Assembly: GCF_018860385.1 (NCBI RefSeq)
Contig: NZ_JAHKPH010000003.1
Span: 230,908-294,907, forward strand
Source of the DNA: Reinekea forsetii
GTDB lineage: Bacteria > Pseudomonadota > Gammaproteobacteria > Pseudomonadales > Natronospirillaceae
Length of the DNA stretch: 64,000 nucleotides
Direction: 5' to 3'
Shown: one piece after another, positions 8,862-20,645 of the stretch
Layout: every line of letters begins with the position of its first letter
Position numbering within the stretch: the first letter of the stretch is position 1
The notes under the pieces: generated by a model
Databases searched by the model: none
The model's input: only the letters and a program-made list of their open reading frames with translations
Told to the model about the DNA's origin: nothing
Program-made: the position numbers and the translations under genes

Positions 8862-9287
8862 TTAACGATTCGGCGTAAAAGTAGACGATTCAAAAAATTT
8901 AGCCAATTGCTCAATGCGCTGCGATAGCTCATTCGGCTTATAGGCTTTAGGTGGCACGGCCCCCCAAACTGGGTTTGGCCAAGCGGCATCGCTCTTTTTT
9001 CGTAGAATATGGTGAATATGCAGCTGAGGTACTACGTTTCCTAACGCACCGATGTTCATTTTGTCACCTTGGTAGCCATTCATGAGTCTTTCTGCCACGA
9101 ATGAGCTTTCCCAGATAAACTGCTCTTGGTCATCTCCATCGAGCTCGTACAACTCGGTCACGTCTTGACGTTGAGGAACCAAAATTAACCAAGGATAATT
9201 GGCATCTTTCATCAGTAAAATTTTACATAACGACAAGCTGCCAATTTCAACGCAATCACTTTTTAAACGATGATCTAACTCAAACAT
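8862..9287 (-). CDS. HIT-domain nucleotide hydrolase
   Basis: 141-residue HIT protein of the Ap4A-hydrolase-like branch (COG0537). The catalytic histidine-triad region reads PQLHIHHILRKKSDAAWP (about 92-109) and the N-terminal half has LLMKDANYPWLILVP, both typical of the gammaproteobacterial family. Such enzymes hydrolyse nucleoside phosphoramidates or dinucleoside polyphosphates. The ATG at 9287 (MFELDHRLKSD) is preferred over an upstream TTG because relatives begin there. It is followed by a hairpin before the PAP2 gene. The exact substrate is not shown. Confidence 0.85.
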   Translation of the reverse strand: MFELDHRLKSDCVEIGSLSLCKILLMKDANYPWLILVPQRQDVTELYELDGDDQEQFIWESSFVAERLMNGYQGDKMNIGALGNVVPQLHIHHILRKKSDAAWPNPVWGAVPPKAYKPNELSQRIEQLAKFFESSTFTPNR

Positions 9288-9375
9288 AAAATTACCAATA
9301 GAAAACGATATCAATGACAGACTATACTCAATTCTACGTTAACTATTCAACAATTGAGGGTTCAAAGCATCAATA

Positions 9376-10503
9376 ATGCCTTTTATTCATCATAAAACAT
9401 GGAGTGACCACCCTGCTGATGTTGAGCACCTTACCTCCAACCCTTTTGTGTCTTCACCTTTTATTAATGCCTGTGAGCAAGCTCAGGTCACGGATGTGCG
9501 ATCTGGCTGGCAACCTCACCATATCAAAGGAACCGTAAATGAAGGCCACATAGCGGTACCTTGCTATATAAAATCTCACTCTTGGGGAGAGTATGTTTTT
9601 GATTGGGCATGGGCTGAGGCCTACCATCAACATGGTCTTGAATATTATCCCAAACTGCTTATTGCTGCGCCCTTTACGCCATCGGTGGGCCCTAGGCTTT
9701 TGGGAGCTCAGTCTCTAGAAAGCGTCTCAACATTAGTGTCGCACCTTAAGCACCATTGCCTAGCGCATGAATTTAGCGGGTTTCATATTCTTTTTGCGTC
9801 TGAGCATGAGCAGCATTGGCTCAGCCAGTTAGATTTACTGGAACGTCACGATGTTCAATTTCAATGGAATAATAAGGGTTATAACGGCTTTGAGGATTTC
9901 CTTGCCACCTTTACCTCTCGAAAGCGTAAAAACGTCCGCAAAGAACGAGCCTCCATTGAGGAGCAGAATATAGAATTAAGAACACTAGAAGGTTCGGCCC
10001 TGACCACAGCCGATATGGACGCCTTCTATTACTTTTATCACGCCACCTACCTTAAACGGGGTCGCCAAGGGTATCTAAATCGCGCATTTTTTGAAGCCAT
10101 TCACCAAACCATGGCTGAAAACCTCGTCTTGTTTATGGCCTATAAAGACAACAAACCCGTTGCTGGCGCTTTATGTTTTAAAGACGGCAAAAGCTTATAT
10201 GGTCGATATTGGGGGTGTATTGAAGAGTTTAATAATCTGCATTTTGAAACGTGCTATTACCAAGGCATAGAGTATTGTATCGCCAATAATCTTCAACATT
10301 TTGATCCTGGTACGCAAGGTGAACACAAACTGGCGCGAGGTTTTGAGCCGAAAATCACACGATCGTTTCATTGGTTAGCTCATGAAGGATTCATGGAAGC
10401 CGCCCAAGCGTTTTGCGAGCAAGATCGAAGCCATACACACTTGTATTTCCAACAAACAACACAATCATTGCCATTTAAACAACCTAATAAGGACAACTTA
10501 TGA
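9376..10503 (+). CDS. FemAB-like N-acyltransferase (COG3146)
   Basis: 375-residue protein of the predicted N-acyltransferase family COG3146 (Pfam FemAB_like), double-GNAT fold. Typical segments are ITPF-like APFTPSVGPRLL, the internal FLATFTSRKRKNVRKER and the C-terminal GTQGEHKLARGFEP. The family is widespread in proteobacteria without an established substrate, although often annotated as peptidoglycan-related. Its TGA overlaps the gloA ATG (ATGA), so the two are translationally coupled. The ribosome binding site is weak. Confidence 0.82.
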   Translation: MPFIHHKTWSDHPADVEHLTSNPFVSSPFINACEQAQVTDVRSGWQPHHIKGTVNEGHIAVPCYIKSHSWGEYVFDWAWAEAYHQHGLEYYPKLLIAAPFTPSVGPRLLGAQSLESVSTLVSHLKHHCLAHEFSGFHILFASEHEQHWLSQLDLLERHDVQFQWNNKGYNGFEDFLATFTSRKRKNVRKERASIEEQNIELRTLEGSALTTADMDAFYYFYHATYLKRGRQGYLNRAFFEAIHQTMAENLVLFMAYKDNKPVAGALCFKDGKSLYGRYWGCIEEFNNLHFETCYYQGIEYCIANNLQHFDPGTQGEHKLARGFEPKITRSFHWLAHEGFMEAAQAFCEQDRSHTHLYFQQTTQSLPFKQPNKDNL

Positions 10504-10919
10504 AGTTTTTGCACTCAATGGTTCGAGTGACCGATTTAGATGCCTCAATTCACTTTTACTGTGACTTACTCGGTCTCAAAGAAATAAAGCGCAACGACTA
10601 CCCAAAGGGAAAGTTTACGCTGGTATACCTTGCGACCGCACCTGGCGAGCCAGAAGTAGAGCTGACCTATAATTGGGACAGCGATGAAGTGTATAAAGGT
10701 GATCGTAACTTTGGCCACCTGGCGTTTGAAGTCGATAACATTTATGACCTCTGCCAACACCTAATGGACAACGGCGTGACCATCAATCGCCCGCCGCGTG
10801 ATGGTCATATGGCCTTTGTACGAAGTCCAGACGGAATCTCTATAGAGCTGTTACAAAAAGGCGATAGCTTACTTCCTCAAGCGCCATGGCAAGATATGCC
10901 TAACGTAGGTGAGTGGTAA
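10500..10919 (+). CDS. gloA: Lactoylglutathione lyase (glyoxalase I)
   Basis: 139-residue GloA that isomerises the methylglyoxal-glutathione hemithioacetal to S-lactoylglutathione. Metal ligands match E. coli GloA (H5, E56, H74, E122): here H5, E54 in EVELTYNW, H73 in FGHLAFEV and E116 in GISIELLQ. The length and lack of insertions indicate the Ni-dependent bacterial class (known for the family, not seen directly). Coupled to the upstream acyltransferase by a 4-base overlap and followed by a strong hairpin. Confidence 0.95.
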   Translation: MKFLHSMVRVTDLDASIHFYCDLLGLKEIKRNDYPKGKFTLVYLATAPGEPEVELTYNWDSDEVYKGDRNFGHLAFEVDNIYDLCQHLMDNGVTINRPPRDGHMAFVRSPDGISIELLQKGDSLLPQAPWQDMPNVGEW

Positions 10920-10927
10920 CTCACCTT

Positions 10928-10959
10928 AACGACCCGAAGGCTTCTAACTTTGGGTCGTT
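10928..10959 (+). terminator. Hairpin after gloA
   Basis: AACGACCCGAAG (10928-10939) pairs with CTTTGGGTCGTT (10948-10959) as a 12-bp stem with one G-T pair and an 8-base loop, 8 bases after the gloA stop. It lacks a T-tract but is well placed to end the gloA transcript before proS. Confidence 0.6.
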
Positions 10960-11008
10960 GCCTATACAATTGCGCATTCGTTTGTAACTTGTTTAAAAGG
11001 AACGCTCA

Positions 11009-12733
11009 ATGCGCGCAAGTCGATATCTTTCTGCGACGGTTAAAGAATCTCCAGCTGATGCCGTAATTATCAGCCATCAATTGATGTTACGTGCTGGTTT
11101 AGTCCGTAAATTAGCCTCTGGTTTATATACTTGGCTACCCACGGGCTTAAAAGTTTTACATAAAATTGAAACCATCGTACGTGAAGAGCTTGATCGCGCT
11201 GGCGCTCTAGAAGTCTTAATGCCCACGGTACAACCGGCGGAGCTTTGGCATGAAACGGGCCGTTTCGATGCCATGGGTGGCCAGATGCTCAAAATGAAAG
11301 ATCGCCATGATCGTGATTTTGTCTATGGCCCTACGCACGAAGAAGTGATCACCGACATCGCTCGTAATGAATTATCCAGTTACAAGCAACTGCCAATGAA
11401 TTTCTATCAAATTCAAAATAAATTCCGTGATGAGTTTCGCCCGCGTTTCGGTGTTATGCGCTCACGTGAATTTATCATGAAAGATGGTTATTCATTCCAT
11501 GTTGATCAAGAGTGTTTAAATAAAGAATACGACAACATGTACCAAGCCTATTGCCGTATTTTTGACCGGTTAGGGTTAGAGTATCGCCCTGTGTTGGCCG
11601 ATTCAGGTGATATGGGTGGCGATGCATCTCATGAATTCCAAGTGTTGGCTGATTCAGGTGAAGATTACATTGCTTATTCTGATAGCAGTGACTTTGCCGC
11701 AAACGTAGAACGGGCCGAAGCGGTTATGCCAGCTGGCGAACGAGCTGCGCCAAGTGCAGAAATGACGCTGACCGACACGCCAAATGCAAAAACCATCGCC
11801 GATTTGGTTGAGCAATTTAACCTGCCAATCGAAAAAACCATCAAAACATTGATCGTTGAAGCCAGCGAAGACTCTGAACATGATTTAATTGCACTTATTG
11901 TGCGTGGCGATCACGAGCTAAATGAAATTAAAGCTGAAAAACTAGAGGGTGTTAAATCGCCACTGGAAATGGCCTCTGAAGAAAAAATTCGCGACGTCAT
12001 CGGTGCAAACCCAGGCTCACTTGGTCCTGTAAATTTACCGATTCCATTTATTGTTGACCGTGCTGTCACATTATTATCTGATTTTGGTGCCGGTGCGAAT
12101 ATCGATGGTCAACATTTCTTCAATGTAAACTGGGACCGAGATGTCAGTTACAGTCGAGTTGAAGACATTCGCAACATTGTTGAAGGCGACCCAAGCCCAT
12201 GCGGTAATGGCACCTTAAAAATACTAAAAGGTGTTGAAGTAGGTCATATTTTCCAGCTCGGCGATAAGTACACCAAAGCGTTAAAAGCCGATGTACTCGA
12301 TCAAAACGGAAAAGCTAAAACCATGTTGATGGGTTGTTATGGTATCGGTATTACCCGTATTGTCGCTGCCGCTATTGAGCAAAACCATGATGACAAAGGC
12401 ATTATTTGGCCAGATGCTATCGCGCCTTTCCAAGTGGGTATCGTGCCACTGAATGCGCATAAATCTCCTGAAGTTATGGAAGTTGCTGAAAAACTCTACA
12501 CGCAGCTACAAGAACTTGGCTTTGAAGTGTTATTGGACGATCGTGACAAAAAGACCAGCCCAGGTGTGAAATTCGCCGATATGGAACTCATCGGTATTCC
12601 GCACCGGATTGTCGTCAGTGACCGTGGCCTTGCCGATGGTCTAGTAGAATACAAAGCCAGAAAAGACGCAGACAAGTCTGAAGTTAATCTGGATGAAATC
12701 ATCGCGTTAATTCAGTCTCAGACAAACCGCTAA
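11009..12733 (+). CDS. proS: Prolyl-tRNA synthetase
   Basis: 574-residue bacterial-type class II prolyl-tRNA synthetase. The N-terminal [18 protein letters not shown], the motif 2 region [21 protein letters not shown], and motif 3 [20 protein letters not shown] are present. Between motifs 2 and 3 lies the editing (INS) domain that clears Ala-tRNAPro (about 225-405; [14 protein letters not shown] follows it). The C-terminal anticodon-binding domain includes [18 protein letters not shown] Shine-Dalgarno AAAAGG precedes the ATG. A housekeeping gene, probably transcribed alone. Confidence 0.98.
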   Translation: MRASRYLSATVKESPADAVIISHQLMLRAGLVRKLASGLYTWLPTGLKVLHKIETIVREELDRAGALEVLMPTVQPAELWHETGRFDAMGGQMLKMKDRHDRDFVYGPTHEEVITDIARNELSSYKQLPMNFYQIQNKFRDEFRPRFGVMRSREFIMKDGYSFHVDQECLNKEYDNMYQAYCRIFDRLGLEYRPVLADSGDMGGDASHEFQVLADSGEDYIAYSDSSDFAANVERAEAVMPAGERAAPSAEMTLTDTPNAKTIADLVEQFNLPIEKTIKTLIVEASEDSEHDLIALIVRGDHELNEIKAEKLEGVKSPLEMASEEKIRDVIGANPGSLGPVNLPIPFIVDRAVTLLSDFGAGANIDGQHFFNVNWDRDVSYSRVEDIRNIVEGDPSPCGNGTLKILKGVEVGHIFQLGDKYTKALKADVLDQNGKAKTMLMGCYGIGITRIVAAAIEQNHDDKGIIWPDAIAPFQVGIVPLNAHKSPEVMEVAEKLYTQLQELGFEVLLDDRDKKTSPGVKFADMELIGIPHRIVVSDRGLADGLVEYKARKDADKSEVNLDEIIALIQSQTNR

Positions 12734-12755
12734 ACAGCGCGTTAGTCGCTAATAA

Positions 12756-12784
12756 GAGTTTATGGGTCGCACGCCCATAAACTC
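12756..12784 (+). terminator. Rho-independent terminator of proS
   Basis: A perfect 11-bp stem (GAGTTTATGGG and CCCATAAACTC) with a 7-base loop, followed by ATCTTTTCGTCTT. It lies 22 bases past the proS stop. Confidence 0.8.
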
Positions 12785-12920
12785 ATCTTTTCGTCTTATA
12801 CCCCTGCCCTAGAGCCTTCAGTTCATTAAAAGTCTGTTTTACACTCGATCCAATAAAGTCTACTATTTCAGTAACACCTGAACGCTTTCAGGTCGGTATT
12901 ATAAAAAAAGGAAACACATT

Positions 12921-13325
12921 ATGAGCAACAACGCGATTACAGTAGCCGATTGTATGGTTCCGGCACGTTTAACCGTCACGCCACAAACGACCATTCGAAA
13001 AGCCGTGGAAGAGATGTTAAGAACGCAGCTCATTAGTGCGCCAGTCGTCGATGAAAAAGGAATGGTGTGCGGTTATATTTCAGAGCAAGATTGCTTACGC
13101 CACATGATCAGCGGCAGTTATTACAATGAAGAGAGCGGCTTAGTCAGTGATGTTATGCAGCATGAAGTGCTGTTTGCTGAGTCATCGATGGATATCATCG
13201 ATTTAGCTCACCTAATGTGCGGCGCTAAACCTAAAAAGTACCCAGTTTGCGAAGACGGCAAACTCGTTGGTGTCATTACGCGTTCACACATTATGAAAGC
13301 ATTATTGGAATCGACCGAAGACTAA
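12921..13325 (+). CDS. Tandem CBS-domain protein
   Basis: 134-residue stand-alone CBS pair (Bateman module). The first CBS begins VADCMVPARLTVTPQTTI with SAPVVDEKGMVCGYISEQD, the second begins VSDVMQHEVLFAES and ends KYPVCEDGKLVGVITRSHI. Such modules bind adenine nucleotides and sense energy state, sometimes regulating partners; no partner is evident here. A good AAAGGAAA ribosome binding site precedes the ATG. It has its own transcription unit between proS and ydiJ. Confidence 0.85.
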   Translation: MSNNAITVADCMVPARLTVTPQTTIRKAVEEMLRTQLISAPVVDEKGMVCGYISEQDCLRHMISGSYYNEESGLVSDVMQHEVLFAESSMDIIDLAHLMCGAKPKKYPVCEDGKLVGVITRSHIMKALLESTED

Positions 13326-13452
13326 TCTCAGCGCTCCGCTTTTCTTTTAGCGACATTTTAATAGGAATGAATCGCGGAGCAGTATCAACTCGTAATCGAC
13401 TCGAATATCATTAGAATACAGATTGTTTATCTATTCTTGGAGTTTGACGTCG

Positions 13453-16400
13453 ATGCTACCTCGTTTGCACCAGCTTACTGCTGTACAAAAAACATACTTA
13501 GATTATTTAGATGCAGCAAAAAACGCGGGCTTTAGCGGCGACTTAAACCCCGATTACGCACATCGAACGGTTCTCTCCACCGACAACTCGATTTATCAGG
13601 TCTTGCCTCAGGCCGTCGTTTTTCCGAAATCAACCGCCGACATACAAACTTTATTGACGCTTATAGCAGAACCCCAGTGGCAACACATTGTTCTTTCGCC
13701 TAGAGGGGGTGGCACAGGCACCAATGGTCAATCTCTCACCGATGGCATCGTGGTAGATTTATCTAAACACATGAACACTATTTTAGAAATAAATGCCGAA
13801 CAAGGTTGGGCGCGCGTCCAAACCGGAGTCGTTAAAGACCAGCTGAATAAAGCACTGAAAGCGCACAACTTATTTTTCGCTCCGGAACTTTCCACCAGTA
13901 ACCGCGCCACCATCGGCGGCATGATCAATACTGATGCCAGCGGTCAAGGCTCTGTAATGTATGGAAAAACGCGTGACCACGTTTTAGAATTAACCACAGC
14001 ATTGGTGGGTGGCGATGTTATTCAAACTCAGTCCATCGAAAAACGTAAGCGCCCTCAAACTGGCACAATCGCCAACCTTTACACAGTTGCCGAAGACATT
14101 GCTTCTCGTAGAAAAGATGACATAGCCAAAAAATTTCCGCCTTTAAACCGTTGTTTAACGGGTTATGACTTAGCTCACATAGAGGAAAACGAAGACCGTA
14201 TTAATTTAAACAACCTGTTGTGTGGCTCTGAAGGCACCTTGGGTTTTATCACCGAAGCCAAAATAAATGTACTGCCGATCCCAAAATTCGCCGCACTGGT
14301 CAACGTGTTTTACAGCAGCTTCGAATCATCTCTGCGCGATGCGCAAGCCCTGATGCAGGCAACGCCAACTTCCATAGAAACCATAGACAGTACGGTATTG
14401 AATTTAGCGCGTGAGGACACCAGCTGGTCTACCGTTGCCGACTACTTTGACGCCAATGAAGCTTTTGTTGATGGTATAAATTTAGTGGAATACACCGCCA
14501 ATTCCGAAGCCGAATTGGAACAAGGCGTCGCAAGGCTGACACAACTTTTAGACCAACCTTCGGCAACCGCCGTTGGTTATTCTATTGCTTGGGGTGATGA
14601 CGCGGTCAAGAAAATCTGGGCAATGCGTAAAAAGGCCGTCGGCTTGTTAGGAAACGCAAAAGGCGAAGCACGCCCGGTGCCTTTTGTTGAAGATACTGCG
14701 GTACCGCCTGAAAATTTAGCCGATTTTATTATGGAATTCAGAGCGGTACTCGATGCAAATAATTTGCGATATGGCATGTTCGGCCACGTAGACGCCGGTG
14801 TTTTACACGTGCGTCCTGCGCTTGATTTAAAAGATAAACAACAAGAATTAGAAATTAGAAAAATCACCGACCAAGTAGTCGAGTTAGTAAAGAAATACAA
14901 CGGTTTATTGTGGGGGGAGCATGGCAAAGGAGTTCGTTCAGAGTTTGCCCCGGAATTTTTCGGTGATCTTTACCCTGAACTACAATTGATTAAGCGCACA
15001 TTTGATCCACGTAACCAATTGAACCCGGGTAAAATTGCGACACATGAAGCGGGAATCGAACTATTAAAAATAGATGAAGTCCCTACCAGAGGGTCATTAG
15101 ATCGCACGATTCCAAGCCAAAGTTGGCATCACTTTAAAGAAGGTATGTACTGCAACGGTAACGGCGCATGCTATAACTTTGATCCAAACGATGCCATGTG
15201 CCCATCTTGGAAAGTAACTCGAGACCGACGGTTCTCTCCAAAAGGGCGGGCGTCGTTAGTGCGCGAATGGACTCGATTGCTAGGGAATCAAGGGCTTGAT
15301 ACCGAACAACTGTCAAAAAAAGAAAAGCTAAAACTCCCACTCTGGCATTTTATACCCAGAGCATGGAACAGTTTTTCTAAAAAGCGAGGCCAATATGATT
15401 TTAGTCATGAAGTTGCCGAGTCAATGGACGCTTGCTTGGCGTGCAAATCTTGTACGGGCCAATGCCCAATCAAAGTAGATGTGCCCGAGTTTCGGTCTAA
15501 ATTTTTTCAAATATACTACAGCCGATACTTACGACCGTTAAAAGACTACGTTGTTGGATTGCTCGAATTTATGATCCCGGTCATTTCTAAACAACCGGTC
15601 AAGAGCATTTATAACGGGTTAATGCGTAATAAATGGATTACCCGTTTATTGCAAAATGTTGTCGGCATGGTAGATAGCCCACAATTGCACACGTTGAATT
15701 TACGAAAAGAATTGCGAAAACGAAAAGTATTGTTCGCCGATGCGAGTATGCTGTCGGCATTGAGCTTGGTTGAGAAAAATAAGTCAGTGGTCATCGTTCA
15801 AGATGCCTTCACCAGTTACTTTGAAACCAACATGGTATTAGACTGCATCGACTTACTCCAAACCTTGGGTTTCCGTGTTTGGATGATGCCCTACCATGCC
15901 AATGGTAAACCCTTACATGTTCATGGCTTTTTGCACATGTTTAAGTGGGTCGCAAACCGCAATCAACGTAGACTATCGAATATTGCTCACAGTGGCGTTC
16001 CAATGATCGGAATGGACCCAGCTATGACGCTGGCATACCGTTCGGAATATGCCAAATACGTCGATGCGGCAATGCCAACCGTTTTACTCATTCAAGAATT
16101 TTTAGCGCAACACCTGAGTGTACTGGAAGAAAATCGCACGCAGTTTAAACCCAATACAGCTACGATGCTTGGGCATTGCACTGAAAAAACTAATGCACCC
16201 GCCTCTTCTGCTCAATGGGTTGCGGTATTTGACCAACTCAATCAACGCCTAATTCAGAAACCTGTTGGCTGTTGTGGCATGGCTGGCACCTTTGGTCATG
16301 AAACCAACAACAAAAAAAATTCGATTGGTATTTATGATCTTTCTTGGCGAGAAGTTGTTGCGAATGAATCGATTGAAACACTCGTAGCGACTGGCTATTC

Positions 16401-16479
16401 GTGCCGAAGCCAAGTAAAACGGGTGGATCAAAAATCCATTCTTCATCCGGTTCAGTTTTTATTGAAACAAAAAATATAG
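13453..16479 (+). CDS. ydiJ: YdiJ-type FAD/Fe-S D-2-hydroxyacid dehydrogenase
   Basis: 1008-residue homologue of E. coli YdiJ, reported as a D-2-hydroxyglutarate dehydrogenase. The N-terminal half is an FAD-binding PCMH domain (PRGGGTGTNGQ, GGMINTDASGQG) with a GlcD-type C-terminal cap (GMFGHVDAGVLHVRPALD). The second half has a ferredoxin-like cluster motif CLACKSCTGQCPIK (near residue 660) and a C-terminal CCG-like region (GHCTE, VGCCGMAGTFGHE). The ATG at 13453 is preferred over a TTG at 13423 because GGAG lies 10 bases upstream and E. coli YdiJ starts at the equivalent point. The thiamine operon promoter begins right after its stop. Confidence 0.92.
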   Translation: MLPRLHQLTAVQKTYLDYLDAAKNAGFSGDLNPDYAHRTVLSTDNSIYQVLPQAVVFPKSTADIQTLLTLIAEPQWQHIVLSPRGGGTGTNGQSLTDGIVVDLSKHMNTILEINAEQGWARVQTGVVKDQLNKALKAHNLFFAPELSTSNRATIGGMINTDASGQGSVMYGKTRDHVLELTTALVGGDVIQTQSIEKRKRPQTGTIANLYTVAEDIASRRKDDIAKKFPPLNRCLTGYDLAHIEENEDRINLNNLLCGSEGTLGFITEAKINVLPIPKFAALVNVFYSSFESSLRDAQALMQATPTSIETIDSTVLNLAREDTSWSTVADYFDANEAFVDGINLVEYTANSEAELEQGVARLTQLLDQPSATAVGYSIAWGDDAVKKIWAMRKKAVGLLGNAKGEARPVPFVEDTAVPPENLADFIMEFRAVLDANNLRYGMFGHVDAGVLHVRPALDLKDKQQELEIRKITDQVVELVKKYNGLLWGEHGKGVRSEFAPEFFGDLYPELQLIKRTFDPRNQLNPGKIATHEAGIELLKIDEVPTRGSLDRTIPSQSWHHFKEGMYCNGNGACYNFDPNDAMCPSWKVTRDRRFSPKGRASLVREWTRLLGNQGLDTEQLSKKEKLKLPLWHFIPRAWNSFSKKRGQYDFSHEVAESMDACLACKSCTGQCPIKVDVPEFRSKFFQIYYSRYLRPLKDYVVGLLEFMIPVISKQPVKSIYNGLMRNKWITRLLQNVVGMVDSPQLHTLNLRKELRKRKVLFADASMLSALSLVEKNKSVVIVQDAFTSYFETNMVLDCIDLLQTLGFRVWMMPYHANGKPLHVHGFLHMFKWVANRNQRRLSNIAHSGVPMIGMDPAMTLAYRSEYAKYVDAAMPTVLLIQEFLAQHLSVLEENRTQFKPNTATMLGHCTEKTNAPASSAQWVAVFDQLNQRLIQKPVGCCGMAGTFGHETNNKKNSIGIYDLSWREVVANESIETLVATGYSCRSQVKRVDQKSILHPVQFLLKQKI

Positions 16480-16480
16480 C

Positions 16481-16510
16481 TTGCACCGCTTAGTTTATTA
16501 TCGTTATAAT
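16481..16510 (+). promoter_or_regulatory. Promoter of the thiamine operon
   Basis: TTGCAC at 16481-16486 and TATAAT at 16505-16510 are separated by 18 bases, giving a sigma70-like promoter two bases after the ydiJ stop. Initiation near 16517 would place the TPP riboswitch at the 5' end of the RNA. Confidence 0.6.
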
Positions 16511-16521
16511 TTTTTAAAACG

Positions 16522-19669
<3,148 letters not shown>

Positions 19670-19670
<1 letters not shown>

Positions 19671-19864
19671 TGCAACTGACCTTAAATGGAAATCCAAAGA
19701 CTATTGAACATCAATTTTTGTCTGAGCTGATTGAGCATGCCAAGTTTCAATCGCCTTTTGCGGTTGCGGTGAATCATCAGTTTGTTCCGAAGCAACACTA
19801 CCAAACCACAAAGCTGAACGAAGGTGATCGCATTGATGTCGTCTCACCCATACAGGGAGGATAA
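19670..19864 (+). CDS. thiS: Sulfur carrier protein ThiS
   Basis: 64-residue ubiquitin-like carrier starting MQLTLNG and ending with the di-glycine tail SPIQGG that is adenylated and thiocarboxylated. The ATG at 19670 shares one base with the thiO TGA (TGATG). No thiF is found in the window, so activation probably relies on a ThiF/MoeB-like protein encoded elsewhere. Confidence 0.95.
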
Positions 19865-19865
19865 G

Positions 19866-20645
19866 GTGTCTCATTTAACCATTTATAATAATTCGTACGC
19901 ATCAAGATTGATTGTGGGCACCTCTCGCTACCCATCTCCGTTGCAATTAAAGCAATCCATTGAACAATCAGGAACTAATCTCGTGACGGTATCGTTACGA
20001 CGACAACAGAACGACCTTCATTCGGCCCAACATTTTATAGATTTTATTCAGCAATCATCGATCGATGTCTTACCCAATACGGCCGGCTGCGAAAGCGTAA
20101 AAGAGGCCATGACACTCGCGCACATGAGCCGAGAAATATTTAATACCGATTTAATAAAGCTGGAATTGGTAGCAGATCAGTACCGCCTAGAGCCCGACAT
20201 GGAAAAAACCCTAGACTGTGCACGCTTGCTTTTATCCGAAGGATTTAAAGTACTGCCTTACTGCACCGATAATTTGGAGTTTTGCGTTGAGCTGGCCACC
20301 GTTGGTTGCCAAGTTGTAATGCCGTGGGGTGCACCCATTGGCAGCGGTCAAGGATTACAAAACCCAGAGCATTTAATGCAATTGCGAAAAGAGCTGCCCG
20401 ATACCACGTTGATCGTCGATGCCGGCATCGGTAAACCTTCACATGCCGCGCAAGCCATGGAACTTGGCTTCGATGGAGTGCTGCTGAATACCGCCATAGC
20501 TAAAGCACAAAGCCCGCACAAAATGGCCCATGCCATGAAACTGGCGGTTCAAGCGGGTCGTGAAGCATTTAAGGCGGGAACCATTATTGCTCAGAATTTT
20601 GCCACCCCCAGTACCCCAACCTTAGGAATGCCATTTCGTGATTAG
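19866..20645 (+). CDS. thiG: Thiazole synthase ThiG
   Basis: 259-residue TIM-barrel enzyme forming the thiazole phosphate from deoxyxylulose phosphate, dehydroglycine and ThiS thiocarboxylate. Family segments are SRLIVGTSRYPS, LPNTAGCESVKEAM, MPWGAPIGSGQG, IVDAGIGKPSHAAQAMELG and GVLLNTAIAKA. The GTG at 19866 (VSHLTIYN) is chosen because AGGGAGG ends 5 bases before it; in-frame ATGs further upstream lie inside thiS. Its end overlaps the thiDE start by 8 bases. Confidence 0.95.
   Translation: MSHLTIYNNSYASRLIVGTSRYPSPLQLKQSIEQSGTNLVTVSLRRQQNDLHSAQHFIDFIQQSSIDVLPNTAGCESVKEAMTLAHMSREIFNTDLIKLELVADQYRLEPDMEKTLDCARLLLSEGFKVLPYCTDNLEFCVELATVGCQVVMPWGAPIGSGQGLQNPEHLMQLRKELPDTTLIVDAGIGKPSHAAQAMELGFDGVLLNTAIAKAQSPHKMAHAMKLAVQAGREAFKAGTIIAQNFATPSTPTLGMPFRD

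Noticed and set aside
13333..13380. GCTCCGC...GCGGAGC inverted repeat after the CBS gene as a terminator
   Set aside because: The loop is over 30 bases and there is no T-tract; a weak case compared with the other hairpins.
14577..14927. Long minus-strand ORF inside ydiJ
   Set aside because: Shadow of the strong ydiJ coding frame, no ribosome site or family match.
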